Shown: positions 23,750 to 36,020 of the stretch, piece after piece | How positions within the stretch are numbered: position 1 is the stretch's first letter | How the letters are laid out: each line of letters starts with the position of its first letter | Source of the DNA: Ampelocalamus luodianensis | Lineage: Eukaryota > Streptophyta > Magnoliopsida > Poales > Poaceae | Direction: 5' to 3' | Length of the DNA stretch: 64,000 nucleotides | NCBI GenBank assembly: GCA_036346255.1 | Contig: CM070625.1 | Span: 37,762,520 to 37,826,519, forward strand | Notes under the pieces: generated by a model | Told to the model about the DNA's origin: nothing | The model's input: the letters and a program-made list of their open reading frames with translations, nothing else | The model's database searches: none | Made by a program: the position numbers and the translations under genes

Positions 23750-24640
23750 TATTGCTAAAATTGTTTGTCTTCATGGTGTTCCTAAGGTCATTGTTTCTGA
23801 CCGTGGCCCCCAGTTCACTTCCCATTTTTGAATTGCCTTCATCAAGCTATGGGATCGAACTTTCTTTCGATCGCATATCATCCTCAAACTAGTGGTCAAA
23901 CCGAGAGGGTGAATCAAGTGATGGAAGATCTCTTCGAGCTTATGTGCTATCCTATGGCAAAATCGGAGAAATCTTTACCATATGTGGAATTTTCCTACAA
24001 TAATAGCTACCAAGCAAGTATTCAAATGTCACCTTTGAAGTCTTGTATGGAAGAGCTTGTAGGACTCCATGGAATTGGTCCGAGTCCGTGAAAGGTCCTT
24101 CTATGGTCCGCACTTGGTGGTAAAAGCGTAAGAACAAGTTCGCTCCGATTCGAGATCATTTGAAAGTCGCATACCTCGTTAGAAGAGCTATGCGCGACCA
24201 TCGCCGTGTGAATTAAACTTTGAGGTGGATGATCATGTCTATCTTAAAGTGTCATCGATGAAGGGCACTCATCGTTTCAGTGAAAGGAAAGCTAGCACCT
24301 CGTTATATCGGACCCTTCCAATCATTGCAAAACGAGGAGTCAGAGCCTATCAATTGGAACTACTCAATCCTCTCGCAGTGCATGATACTTTTCATGTGTC
24401 TCAATTGAAGAAATGCCTTCGTGTTCCTATTGAGGCAACTGCTTATGAGCATCTTGATCTCCAACCTGACCTTTCCTATTAAGAACGACCAGTACGTATC
24501 CTTGACGAAATAGAACGCATGACCAGAAATCGTACTGTCAAGTTCTTGAAAATTCAGTGGGCTAATCATTCGAGGATGAAGCCACTTGGGAGCTGCAAGA
24601 TCCGATGCGGATTGAGCACCCCATCTCTTTGTTGTTTAGA
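23750..24640 (+). pseudogene. Family-1 integrase and chromodomain-like remnant
   Basis: Resumes mid-core with CLHGVPKVIVSDRGPQFTS at about 23767-23823, which includes the second catalytic Asp. Then come HPQTSGQTERVNQVMEDLFE (about 23879-23938), a YNNSYQASIQMSP segment, YLKVSSMKGTHRF, HDTFHVSQLKKCLRVP (about 24381-24427), and a KFLKIQWANHS tail near 24541-24575. This is a Tekay/Del-type integrase C-terminal half. Five or more frame changes. The upstream half of integrase, and RT and RNase H, are missing because of the deletion at 23749/23750. Confidence 0.85.
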
Positions 24641-24843
24641 GCTTGCCTTTGAATCAAGAAAGGCAAGGTCAACAATGCATTGTAAAAGAAGATGTAATAA
24701 TAACACTATGTTATTATGTAAAGTCTTTCTTTACTATCTTTCAAGGAAATCAAGACAACGGGTGTCGAATTTCCATTAAAATCATTTCAATTTCACTTTG
24801 TCCCATCTTCCGTCTCTTCTAAAATCTCGGGGACGAGATTTTC

Positions 24844-24857
24844 TTAAGGGGTAGGTT
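24844..24857 (+). other. Polypurine tract before LTR2
   Basis: TTAAGGGGTAGG, after TCTCGGGGACGAGATTTTC, directly preceding the TGTAATG start of LTR2. The same pre-LTR arrangement is seen at 20130-20163, placing both elements in one lineage. Confidence 0.8.
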
Positions 24858-27800
24858 TGTAATGTTTCAATTTTATGAACAGTAATTAAATGCTTTCAAT
24901 GCGATGAGGTAATCGTTCATAGCATCACTGTTCATCTTTACAGATTGGGTAGTATGTTACAAATTAAAACCTTCTTTTTCTAGCCAAAATCCAAAACCTA
25001 TTTGAAGTTTCAAGGAAAATACAAGTTAATGTTTGCATTTTGACTGGGAAGTAATTTTATCAAAGCCTAGATAAATTATCTGGACCAAGAATAATTTTTG
25101 TTGATATTTAGAAATTATTTTGCTTTGGAGAAAAATATTTGGTTTTAAATAAACCTATTCGGCTAAGGTAATTATTTATATATTTTATAAAGTGAAACTG
25201 TGGTTTTAGAAATTTATTTGGGAAATATATCATCCCAAAGAGTCTCCCGCAAAATTTCATGATTTTACAAATTTATTTGCTATTTTTAAAAGCCCAACAA
25301 ACTTTTGAGTATTTGAATAGGGCTTGGTCAACTAATCTGGTCCGAACCCAAACCCTAGCAATCAGAGCGACTCGAATCCATGAGGTTGGGTCCAACCGGC
25401 ATTGTGGTCCGGCCACCACGCCAAGCGAGAGAGCCCAAACTCTTCGCGTGCTGTGAGCCATTGATCTCCAATCGAACGGGCGTGGTTGCGACGTGTCGTG
25501 AGCTGTCCAGGTATGCGCCACAATCCCCACCGTTGGATCTAGATCAGACGATCAAAGGAGGTGTATGCATTCGGACAACTCCGGATCCCTTTTCGATCTC
25601 CACCGTCCATCTTAGATCCAACCGCGCAACCCTTTTTGATTTGAACATAAAGGCGCCGATCCATCGTGGGCCTTTGGATCTAAATCCCACGGCGCTCCTT
25701 TTGACCGCGCGCTTTAGGGCCCAAATTCAATGGACCGTTGATTTCAATCGTAGGACCCATATTGTGTATGCATTCGACCATCCACTATTCTCTCAATCCC
25801 GATCGTAGAAAATCAATCGGACGGTGCCGCGTCCTCGCGCTTAAAGGTGACGTGTATCCTTTGAGTGATCGTTGGATTTCAACCAACGCCCCTATTTGAA
25901 TGTGAACCCCAAATCCCGTAGAGCCCTTTTAATCTCTATCCTTCATTTGAGATCGCACGACCATATTAAATGGTGCCGATTATTTTTCCTTAATGCCTAT
26001 TTCCATCGCACTCGCCCATCTCGATCGAATGGTCGACGATTCTTGGAGCTTTTAGAGGCGCGCGGATCGTGGTCGACAAAGGACCCACATGTCGATGTTT
26101 GCCTCTCATCCTCCTTGCCTCTGCAAGCAAATCATTTCAGAAATGAGAGAGGAGTTATCCAAGAATCATGCAACTAATTTTTGGATATTTAGCCCTAAGT
26201 GGACACCTCATTAACTCTAGACCTTTCCACTTTGCCCCGTAGCTCGCCTCTATATATAAACCCTAGCTTTTGAGTTGTCGCCATTGTTGACCATCGAGCT
26301 TTTCACCTCCATTTTCGCGAGTGGAGCTTCTTGTTCTTTCAACTTGCTTATCCATCTTAAACACTGGTTTCGCCTGTAATGAAGATTTGACATCTTTTGT
26401 AGGTTAAACTAGAGTTTATTTCTGCTGATCAAAATCGGCTTTGGAACCTTGGTGTCTTTCTTATCCTCGTAAGCTAAAACCTTAGTTTTGTCATCTTGAG
26501 CACCTTAAGGACCTTAGAAGCTCATATGGATCATTCACTTGTACATCCGTAGCTCCAACTTTCTTTAAACCAAAAGTTGTCGTTATAACTTTTGGTCTTT
26601 CATATCGCTTTCAAGAACTAGGTTTCTCCCGCCGACTTATCATTCGGGTAGGTCTTAATCGAACCCTAGTAGCATAACAAGTTATTCTTTTGATCCTTCT
26701 TATCATCTACTTAACTTTGTAGCGTAGATTTATCTCGTTCTCCGTTGTCTGCTCAACCGACAACATTGGTTTTTCTTTAGCTTTTGTAATCGACCGATTA
26801 GGGTTAGTCCGTGTTAATTACCCTAAAAGATCAAAGCTAAGCTTCATTTCGAATCTTTGCTTGACCTATGTTCCTTAAACCCAAAACCTAAAGTCTGTCC
26901 TGCTTCGTATTTTCAAAATCAAAATTGAAGCTTTGACCTAAACTCTAGTTTCTGTTATTTGAAAGCAGTAAGTGATATTATGGGTTATTATTTTATTATT
27001 AGGGTAGGTATAGCTTAAGCATACTGTTAAACATGCATTTCTATATTGATCATACATTTTTCTTTCATTCTGTACTTGTTATCAATTTTGTGTTCATTGG
27101 ATTTTATTGTCTCTTTTTAGAATCTGGTTCTTCTGAAGTCTTTGAAACTATTTCTGAGCAACCAGAGCCTGCAACAGAAGTTTATTATTATCAAGGCAAG
27201 CATCCTCTTTGCACCATATTGATCCCCAAAGTTTCACACAATATATTTTCCAAATACAGTGATAACTATTGCATGCTACTTTTCTGAAAAATACAGTTGT
27301 GTTCTGTAGTAGTTAGTTATAACCTAATATGGTGGATTACCTTAATTCTAATCATACATTCAAACCTAGGGTAGTACTGTATACTATAACCTTTAGTTTC
27401 AAAGTTGGCGTAGGCATGCAGTCTAGAGAACTTTAGAGTTTGACAAGATTATCTTGTCAAACATGGGAACCACAAAAGAATTTATGTTATTTTGAACTCT
27501 TTGTCCAGTTTACTTATACCAGAAATGAATTTTACATTTAACTTGATCTGGACAAGAGGAAGCTAGTGGTGGTGCCTTCGTGCACGAGATTGGGAATTGT
27601 GGTGGACTTGTCTGACCAATTAATGATCGAACTCGATCGCTCAATTCAAGCTCCCACGCATTTCCACGCCAGCAGGTATGGGCGCTGCTTGGTTAAGTAA
27701 AGGGCTAAGGCTATTGAGTTGGAAACAGAGAGTAAGGATATGTGTATTGGTCTTGTATGGCATAGATGCTCGTCTTATGACCGTGTTTTATGCCATGTGA

Positions 27801-28923
27801 GTTTTATATCAATATCGATGTTCTTAGAAGGGTGAGGCGTATATGTGTTCCATCGCATGTACGCGTTTTAAAGATGCCGATTGCAATCTAATATGGGTAG
27901 TGAGCCCAGCCGCATTTCTTTATGTTTGGGTCGGCATTCTGACGCAACATATGTGCCCGTTAGCTGATGCTATCGATCGTTGTTTAAGCGAGATCGGTTC
28001 ACACATGGGTATCCAACTCAATAGTGTTAACTTGTTGAAAATGTCAAATCTTAGTTTCCGGCCGGCATACCAAAGGAAGTATGTCATCATTCGAGGCGTC
28101 CAAGGCAACGGGTCGACTAAGTCGTGTGGGTAAAGATGTACACCCTCGCAGGTATCAAACTGCTCGAATAGCCGTGTCCACGGCCATGGACAATGACTTG
28201 AGTTGATGTCACCATAGAGTTTTGATTTAAAAATCTGGTTTTGATTTACAGTTCAAAGATGAGGGAATTCATGCATTGTATTGTTTACTTTTATTCTCAT
28301 TTACTTACTGCTTTAATTCAGTTTGTTTCATTAAATTGCTTTATCAAAACTTAGCAATTGTAGGTTAAGGTGTACTTGCTTACGCAAAGTTAACCACTAA
28401 GCCTTCTGTTGCAACCTTATGCATGTATAAATTCTTCTCCTTTGTATAGGTTCTAATACACACTTTCTTTTATTAGTTTGTGTAAGTCTTGGCCGAAAAC
28501 CCTCCGTACTCAAGGTGCTATAACCTATTGTTGCAGTGAGGATGGTTACCTTTATGAGTGCCCGTTAGCGCCGATCGTGGTGACGCTAACGAGACAAGCT
28601 ATTTCTTTCCTCCACGAATCGCTCAAGGGTGGATGGGGCCATTGGTGGATTTTGCGCTTTATTTTGCTTCCATTGTTAGTCTCTTGTAGTGACCAAGTCA
28701 CCGGATATTGTAGTACTAATCCAAACTTTGTAAACTTATGTTCAATTATGTAAATGTATGACTTGTATGTGTATGATGCAATGTTGTTGAAGGATATATG
28801 TGCAATGGTCGCTGATCACTGGAACCATTGTGAGACATATATCCGGAAACTCAATATTGGATCATATTTATTAAACTTATGCTTTTAGCATGATCCTTAC
28901 TAAAGGGCAAGATCGTTCCTTGA
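24858..28923 (+). mobile_element. LTR2 of family 1, main part
   Basis: Starts TGTAATG after a polypurine tract and matches LTR1 throughout, with TATA box at 26251, donor-like AAG|GCAAGC at 27193 and TTCGAA-type block at 28124-28192. The left arm of the hairpin is destroyed (28489-28500 reads ...GGCCGAAAAC where LTR1 has TGCTGAGTAC). It is interrupted at 28924 by a solo LTR and ends at 33759-33826. Net length about 4.13 kb, close to LTR1. Confidence 0.9.
26251..26260 (+). promoter_or_regulatory. TATA box of LTR2
   Basis: TATATATAAA, identical to LTR1 at 4507, before CCCTAGC. Confidence 0.7.
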
Positions 28924-31900
28924 TGTGAGACCGGTTTATTAAACTTGTAATACTTAACCTTCCACCGGTTCTAGTATCACAAATAAATAATCCATCTGCC
29001 TCGATGGACATGTGCCTGCAACAAGCGACACACGTACATCAAATCACAAAGATGCATCATTTCCATACAATGTAATATAACAAGTCTACCAAAAGACATA
29101 CATAATATAAGTTATTACAACACACCACCTACCAAATGACATAAGTACCAAATAAGTAATAATGAAGCAAAGTTGCCATAAGATGGCTTAAACCAAAAGA
29201 CGACCAGGTTAGCCACATAACACCATAGGGCAACCGACCGCCGCCAAGCTAATCGCCCCTTAAATTGCCACAAAGACAACTCACAAAAGTGAGGTCCATC
29301 GGACTCACTATCATCCTCTGCACAACACAAGCAATGCAGTGAGTACAACAATGTACTCGCAAGACTTACGAGTAGCAAGCCTATACATAGCTACATGAAA
29401 GTCAGATTCAAAGGAATGTGGTTATATGGTTCTTTGGACGCATAAAGCAAGTTTCGTTTGCAATATTGCAATAGATTGAACAATGAGTTTGTAAAATCTG
29501 TTTTAAGCATTTAAATAACAAATGAGTAAGCATAAGTAGCAAGTATCCACCTAGAAGTGACATTCCCAAAGCCACCACAACATAGCATGAATCCCTGATT
29601 CATACCACCCAACAAGTTTTAATTTTAAAATGGTTGTAGTCTAACTCTTGAAAAGCTTATCCAAGCGTGTCCATAACCTAGGACGAGGCTATTCGAATAG
29701 GTTTAATCCCTGCAGGTGTACCAATGTACCCACACTTCAGACCGCCTTTTTGCCAAGCTATTAAGCACACCTCCTTTGGTATGCCGGCACGGCTAAGTCC
29801 TACGAACCCTTTCCAATGGAAATATGCTAATCAAGAGACGCACGTATGGGGTTAATCCTTAGTGATCTGCCGACTAAATATGGATCACAAGGACCCATAC
29901 GTGGAGCAAGATACACCGCCCTCGCTGGTGTTCCTCTCCTACATACGTGTCCATGTTGCATATAATCAAATATGCAACCCACCACGCGACTCATTAATTA
30001 ACACAGCCCAAAGTACTCGGCTAAGAGAGGTCCCATATCCTCTAGTGTGGTTAGCACGCAGAATGCTCTGATAATGATACTCACAAGTAGTTCGGTCCTT
30101 AATTGACCCGGCACCATTCCAATCACACCGAAAGATCACACCATCTTACCATTGTGCCCAAGTCTAAATTGTTTTCATTTTCGTTTTAGTTTTGCAATTT
30201 AGACAAAGCACAAGGCTGAAATATACACATAGTAATAGTTTGTGTGATCAAAGTTATCGACAAGTCGATAATCGCCCATTTCTACCGATAGCTAAGCATG
30301 GCTAAGCATAATGACACGTAAACTACTAAGTGACAAGGGTCCATCCAAATAACCCAAAATCACAGCAAGTAACCTAGGCTTGGTAGAGGAATGAACATTT
30401 CCTCCGATAATGCATCTAGTAGGCCAACTAATGACAATAGTTTAAAACAACATGGCAATGCATACATAGAATTTGCAAACAATATATTAGAATTTGAAAA
30501 TAGTGGGAACAACATGATCAAATGAATGCTACATCTGCTTGCCTGGCTGAAGTGCAGGATCTGATGGCTGCTGTGACTCAATATCAGCAATAAAATTATC
30601 CTCGGAACCTAACGCGAAAAGGCGATAAGCAAATAAGAACGAAGAACACCAAATAAATCCCAGCAGCAAAACACATCCAAATCTAATAAAATTTACACTA
30701 CAGCTAGGGAATGATCTAAGACAATGATAGGAACAAGAATTATGCAATTAGGACTAAGTATGCAAAAGATATAGACAGAATACGCTTTCTCAGCCCAAAA
30801 TCAACCTAATTAATAATTAGCACTGTTCACGGCGAAATTTTCTAGAATGACCTAGGGTCTGAAATTTTTATAGTAGGTAGATTATGACATCCTAATAACA
30901 GCAAAGTTGGATTTACTAAATTTGGAGTTATACACATTTACTTATGATTTTTCTAAGTTGTAAATCTAATGCAAATCATTTTACAGAATTATGAACATGC
31001 TCAAATCCTATTTTATATGAAAGTATGCTAACAGATGAATTTAACAAAATTGATTTTGCACAATTTGGATTTATACAGAAAAAGATATGCATTTTTCAAG
31101 ATTAAAACTATTTCTGGAATATTCAAAATGACAGAAATCAAGTTATTTCTAGCTACCCAATTTTCTACTACTGCAACATGCTTAATTCCATTTTTATAAT
31201 AAACTAAAGTGACAACATAATTTATTACCGGTGGAATTATCTAAAGAGCGGTTAAAATGAATTAGTTATGAGTTTCTAAAGTTTTTATATCATTTTCAGA
31301 TGTTAAACAAATACTTACCGAAATACAGACAAACTCCAATAATAGAATAAGACGTGGACAACTCCCAACCCTTGATCTAAATCCTACGGCTCACGCTGCG
31401 AAAAACAGCGCGACGCGGCGAATCGAACGGAGTCCACCGTTGGATCAAGATCCAACGGCGCACACGCAGTGTATGCATTCGGACGGTGCGCGTGATACAC
31501 GATCTCACCGTTGATCGAAGATCGACGATCGAGAACGATCAAGGCATCCGAGGTCCGAACGCACACAAAGATCGTGGCCGCAGATCTAAAATGAACGGTA
31601 GATATTGATCGCAGTTCAAAGGGAGATGCTGACACGTGGGACCGCATGTCAGTGACCTAGAGTCATGACCGCAATGTTTTAACCCACGTGCACAGTGCAC
31701 TGGGCCCACATGTCAACGACTAAGAGTGGCGGTTAGGACAGGATTAATGCTTCTAATGATTATCATTAAATAGACACTAATGACTTCTGGAATTTGATTT
31801 TAAAACCTCGGGCCCACAAGTCAGCGACCCAGAGATGATTTCCGACAGGGATTAAATGCCGACATATTAATCAAGCAATGATTAAACATTAATGATGTCG

Positions 31901-33758
31901 GAATGGTGCGGGGTTGCACCAGAGGGTGATTTACGAAGGTTGGGCCCACTGGTCAGTGGCTCAACGACAATGATTAAGACACAATTAATTAACTAATGAT
32001 TGGTAATTAATGTGCCCTAATTAAGTGACGAAACGGAGCTCCGTGCGCAGCAACCCGAAGTCGCTTGCATGGCTAATCGCCGGTGACACTGGCCGCAGCG
32101 GCGCCGAGCAAGACCCAAAATGGAATCGCAATAGCACTGCGAACCCAATGGTGGCATTCTCGCCGGCGGTGAGGGACTAGAACGCCGGCTAGCCGGAAAA
32201 CGAAAATGGGAGCTTTTCGCTAAGTGCGAAAATAGCGAAAGCTCACCGCGGTCCAAGGAAGCGGGTGCCAAAGCTTTAAGGACTAATAAGAAGCTACCTC
32301 GTGGACGAAGCTTCAAAGATGGCCGGAGTTGCTTGATCACGAGGAAGCTCACGGACTTGGAGAAGAAGGTTTGAAAATGACCCCGAGCCAAATGAGTGAT
32401 ACTAAAGCATCAACATAGCTTCATTAAGGTCCACGAAGGCTACATGAGCAAGTAATTAGAAAATGGAGCACTCACTGAGTGAGGAAGAAGATGACCAATT
32501 TCAGCCGAATTTGAACAAACCCCAAATTGGACAATTCCTGAGAATCAAATCCAAAATTAAGTGAGCGGAAATGTTCAAGGAAGTAAATAGATAAGGCTAG
32601 GGCAAAGAAACGTGAAGGAGGACCACTGGAACACCAAGAACACCAATGGAGCTCCACGAGTCAACAATGGCGATTTGCCATTTTTGAGGTGTTAAGCTCC
32701 AATACTGAGAATGAAGCTTGATGGTGGTCTAAAGAGATACCAGGAGGTATAGAGAGTGCTTATAAAGCCATGAAAGCATTAGGGTTTGCACCACACATCT
32801 TTCGGGTGGCAAAGCACAGAGCACAAGGTGCGGCCGACAAGGAAAAAGGGATGTGAAGACGTGCACTAGGGCATGGCTTGGCTCACAGTACCTCCCATAC
32901 CCCTAAACGTCGACTAGGGTGACTTTAGGGAGTAAGAAATGACACTGCCATTACTTCCCTACTGTGCTCGCACGGCCGGAGGTAGAAGATGACCAGCGCA
33001 AAAGGCTCGGTGATTCTCAGCCGTTGGATGAGACACGGACGGCTGAGATAGGGCCACGCCTCCGGGCTTTAAAACACAACGAAAGGGTTCCGAGCCCTAG
33101 GATTAGAAATGAACGGCTCAGATTGCTCCACGTCGCAAACTCAATTTACAACGGCGAACACGCGCGTTGGATCTTAATCCAACGGCTCGATTCAAACCAA
33201 CAACCGGAGGGTCCGAAGGTTTCACGCAATCGGGCGGTTGGATGGAGATCTAACGGTTGATATTCACTCAAGCAACCGGAAGGTCCGAAGGTTTACACGC
33301 GCGGGCCGCGTGCGATTTAGATCCAACGGTTGAGATCCAACGCGCTTTTAAAGAGAGGCTCTGTGCGCTTAGTTGATCGGACCGAATCAATTGGCTCGAG
33401 CAGTCCGACTCGAACCCAAGTAATGAAGAAACCAGGTTTGACTTTGAAATAAGAACAGAGACTTTGAAGGATTTATTTGAGGTAGCAAATTAACTCCAAA
33501 AATTGTGAAATTTTTCAGAGGGGTCACATACCATCACAGAGACTTAGGAAAAATATTTCCAGATGATGATCATAAGATTTGACAAGATTGTTTTTGGAAT
33601 ATCAAGATCTAGATCAACTAGACTTGTGACAATGTATTTCCCTAATCCCTTGTACAAGAATTGTTTGGCACAACAGGAAATACATGATGTAAGAAAAAGT
33701 TTTAATTTCTACTGATTTTCTTACATTTGAAACACAAGCTTAAAGTTGGGATGTTACA
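28924..33758 (-). mobile_element. Solo LTR of family 2, minus strand, in LTR2
   Basis: The plus strand reads TGTGAGACC...GGGATGTTACA; the sense strand is TGTAACATCCCAA...GGTCTCACA, 4835 bp. It is flanked by a perfect 5-bp TSD CTTGA (28919-28923 and 33759-33763); the uninterrupted site is visible in LTR1 near 7212. Contains the ATTCGAATAG block at 29668-29735, a hairpin GAGTAC/GTACTC at 29341-29358, a donor-like CAG|GCAAGC at 30537-30545, a palindrome CCGTTGGATC/GATCCAACGG at 31437-31458 and TATAA near 32760. No internal region: a product of LTR-LTR recombination. The sequence looks cleaner than the LTR2 around it. Confidence 0.92.
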
Positions 33759-33826
33759 CTTGATTAAGAATTGTGCTACAGTATAATTTTAATCAGTTAC
33801 ATTTTCAATATTCCGAGGCGTCCACA
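33759..33826 (+). mobile_element. LTR2 of family 1, terminal part
   Basis: Begins with the second copy of the CTTGA target duplication and continues the LTR1-like sequence to the terminal GCGTCCACA at 33826. Confidence 0.9.
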
Positions 33827-34044
33827 GCGTTGGTATCAGAGCATACGTTGCCTGTAGGTTAGAAATAGCTTGGCCGAAGTCATTAGAGAGTCTTCTGATA
33901 AATTATTTTCAAGTTAGTAATATAATTCCGAAAGTTTAAGTATGACATCTTTTATTTCTTACCTTCCCTAGATCAATTATTGTCCCAACTTTCTGTTGGT
34001 TTTTCAAGAGTAAATTGTTTCCTTATCTTGTCTTTTGTCTATAG
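33827..34044 (+). other. Second family-1 PBS and leader
   Basis: Primer-binding site TGGTATCAGAGC at 33831-33842, then leader almost identical to 7298-7499, ending TTTTGTCTATAG before the ATG at 34045. Finding a PBS after LTR2 shows that LTR2 is followed by another internal region rather than by flanking DNA. Confidence 0.9.
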
Positions 34045-34397
34045 ATGAGCGGGTGGTATTTGGTCAAGGAAACCCGAGCTGAAGATGTGGATGGATTCCC
34101 GGCTTTGCTGCGAGACATGATGTGGCGAGCCAACTTCACCTACCAGCCGGAGTACGCCATCTATCGCCGAGATCGAGGACCAGGGATGGAGGAGTACCGC
34201 GCCATCCTCAACATTATTGCTCGGCAAGTGGCGGGCAGTATCCCATACTGTGTCCAAGCACTTGCCACTTCTGAGTCTATGGCGGTTCAGGAAGCTGCTA
34301 GTAGGATGATGAGTCTTCTTCGTTATGATTTGACGGAATTGTCTCAACCCCCCTATGATCACTTCCCGAAGCAAGGTCCTACTGCAGAAGCGAGCAT
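34045..34397 (+). CDS. Extra ORF of family 1, second copy, intact N-terminal 117 codons
   Basis: Starts MSGWYLVKETRAEDVDG and stays open through RRDRGPGMEEYRAIL (about residue 50), a VQEAASRMMSLLRYDL helix-like segment and QPPYDHFPKQGP, with none of the stop codons of the copy at 7500. The element sequence ends near 34397, where a different LTR begins; the frame then runs on to 34467 only by chance. No known domain recognised. The family-1-derived residues look soluble, with no signal peptide or membrane segment. Function unknown. Confidence 0.6.
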
Positions 34398-36020
34398 CCA
34401 CTTCCAAAACTTTGCATTAAACCATACCACATGCATATGCAATTCTCAATGTATCCTTTCTCTTTAACTCTTTCTGCATTTTACCGGTATTGCAAGGTAT
34501 GCGACTATCGCTACATACCCATGCCTGTGCTCGCAAGCACAAAGACCAAGAGGCCAATACTCCGCAAGTAATGGGGACCTCAATCCCATCATATACATGA
34601 CGGGGACCTCAAAGATATACATGCTTGGTCACCACGTGAGCAAGCCTCAACAAGATCTCAATATGCACATGCACAATTGCTTTATTCATCATCAACATGC
34701 AATAGCAATAACATCACACATGGATAGAACTTAATCATACTTTGAGCATTCACCATCATTAATAGACATAGAATGCCAAAACCATGCATTGCTATCATGT
34801 ATCAAATACACACAATCATGATCAAGCATTCACAATTAATCTACCAATCAATGTACTTGCCTCAACTGTGCGAGAATGAAGTACGCGAAGAGGGCGCTAC
34901 CCCCAGAATCAATCCCCCACCTGAATTAAGTTAACAAGCACTCTAAGATAACAATACTGGATCAAAAAAAAGCTTGAAACAATTACGAAAAAACTATACT
35001 CTCTCGCGCAACCCCAATTCCAAAATCTTAAACAGCAGTCCGTCCCCTCTGCAGACAGTCAGAATCAAAAATTCATATCTTTTGGTACAGAGATCCAAAT
35101 AGGGTTTTCTTGGACTTTCTAGAAATCTTATCAAATCCTCCATCTAAACCTAGTTGGTGAGCCTTCCAGATTCGGCCATTTACTACCCTTAACAAGCTGA
35201 TTAACAAAACATCTAATTCAAATCGGGTTTCTGGATAGTGATGTTAAAACTATCATACCTTTCAGTACAGTTATCCAAATTTTGCATTGTTTAGCTTCCT
35301 CGAAAGGTAAGCCAATTATACACATCTTTTGTTATAGTGAGACCTTCCACATATTCCTTTAACTATCCGGTTTTGTCTGATTACTAATAACTGTCGGAAT
35401 TCTAGCAGATTTACCGAACAGCAGCGCTACAAAATTCATAACGTTTGAACCGCTCATCCAAACGATGTGATCTAGTACTCTACAGAAAGGTATCGACGTC
35501 GCCTACAATTCTCTAGGAGACAGACATATCAGAAATTGCAGTTATCATCCTTAAAATAGTTGGCCACTATAGACTGCCCTAAACCGATCTAATATCGACA
35601 TTGCCTAAATACATGAATACACGACTAATCGAACAGGATTGGGGATTAACCTTGGAGATCAAGATGAAGAATTTGAAATCCCAGCTCTCCCCATCTCCTT
35701 CTTCCTCTCTTCCTTCTCTCTTCCACCCTTCTCTTCCTCCTTTCTTTCTCTTCCACCTTCTTCCTTCTACTGGACTTGCAAGGAGGCAGCTGTACCTGGG
35801 AGGGGAGGTGCTACAGTGGTGGCGCTACATTACCACGGGGGAGCTACAGTAGCAGGGCTAGGGTTTGGATGGCCTTCCCCCTTCCTTTTGAGGTCGACCG
35901 ACTTAATTGGGCCAAGACACCGTGGGCCAAAAGCCCAGGTTTTCTTACTCTCCCTCATAAATCTAAAATTCTAAATTTGATTTATTTAATTCTCTCTCTA
36001 ATGCTATACAGGATATTACA
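34398..36020 (-). mobile_element. Truncated LTR (C-like family), minus strand
   Basis: The plus strand ends GGATATTACA at 36020, so the sense strand starts TGTAATATCC, like the C family. It holds the same landmarks: a donor-like GAG|GCAAGT at 34854-34864 and a hairpin TGTGCT/AGCACA near 34513-34528. The left (sense 3') end is missing, and the junction at 34397/34398 with family-1 internal DNA has no LTR terminus. A pyrimidine-rich run occupies about 35684-35770. Diverged from C1 and C2, so only a related family. No TSD can be matched. Confidence 0.65.
35684..35770. repeat. Polypyrimidine tract
   Basis: Nearly pure C/T over about 85 bases (repeated CTTCCTCTCTTCC-like units) within the truncated LTR. 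The C2 LTR has a similar CTTCC-rich stretch near 55131-55157. Confidence 0.7.

Noticed and set aside
29115..30590. Several 70-90-codon minus-strand frames
   Set aside because: Within a non-coding family-2 solo LTR; not present as frames in the other family-2 LTRs.
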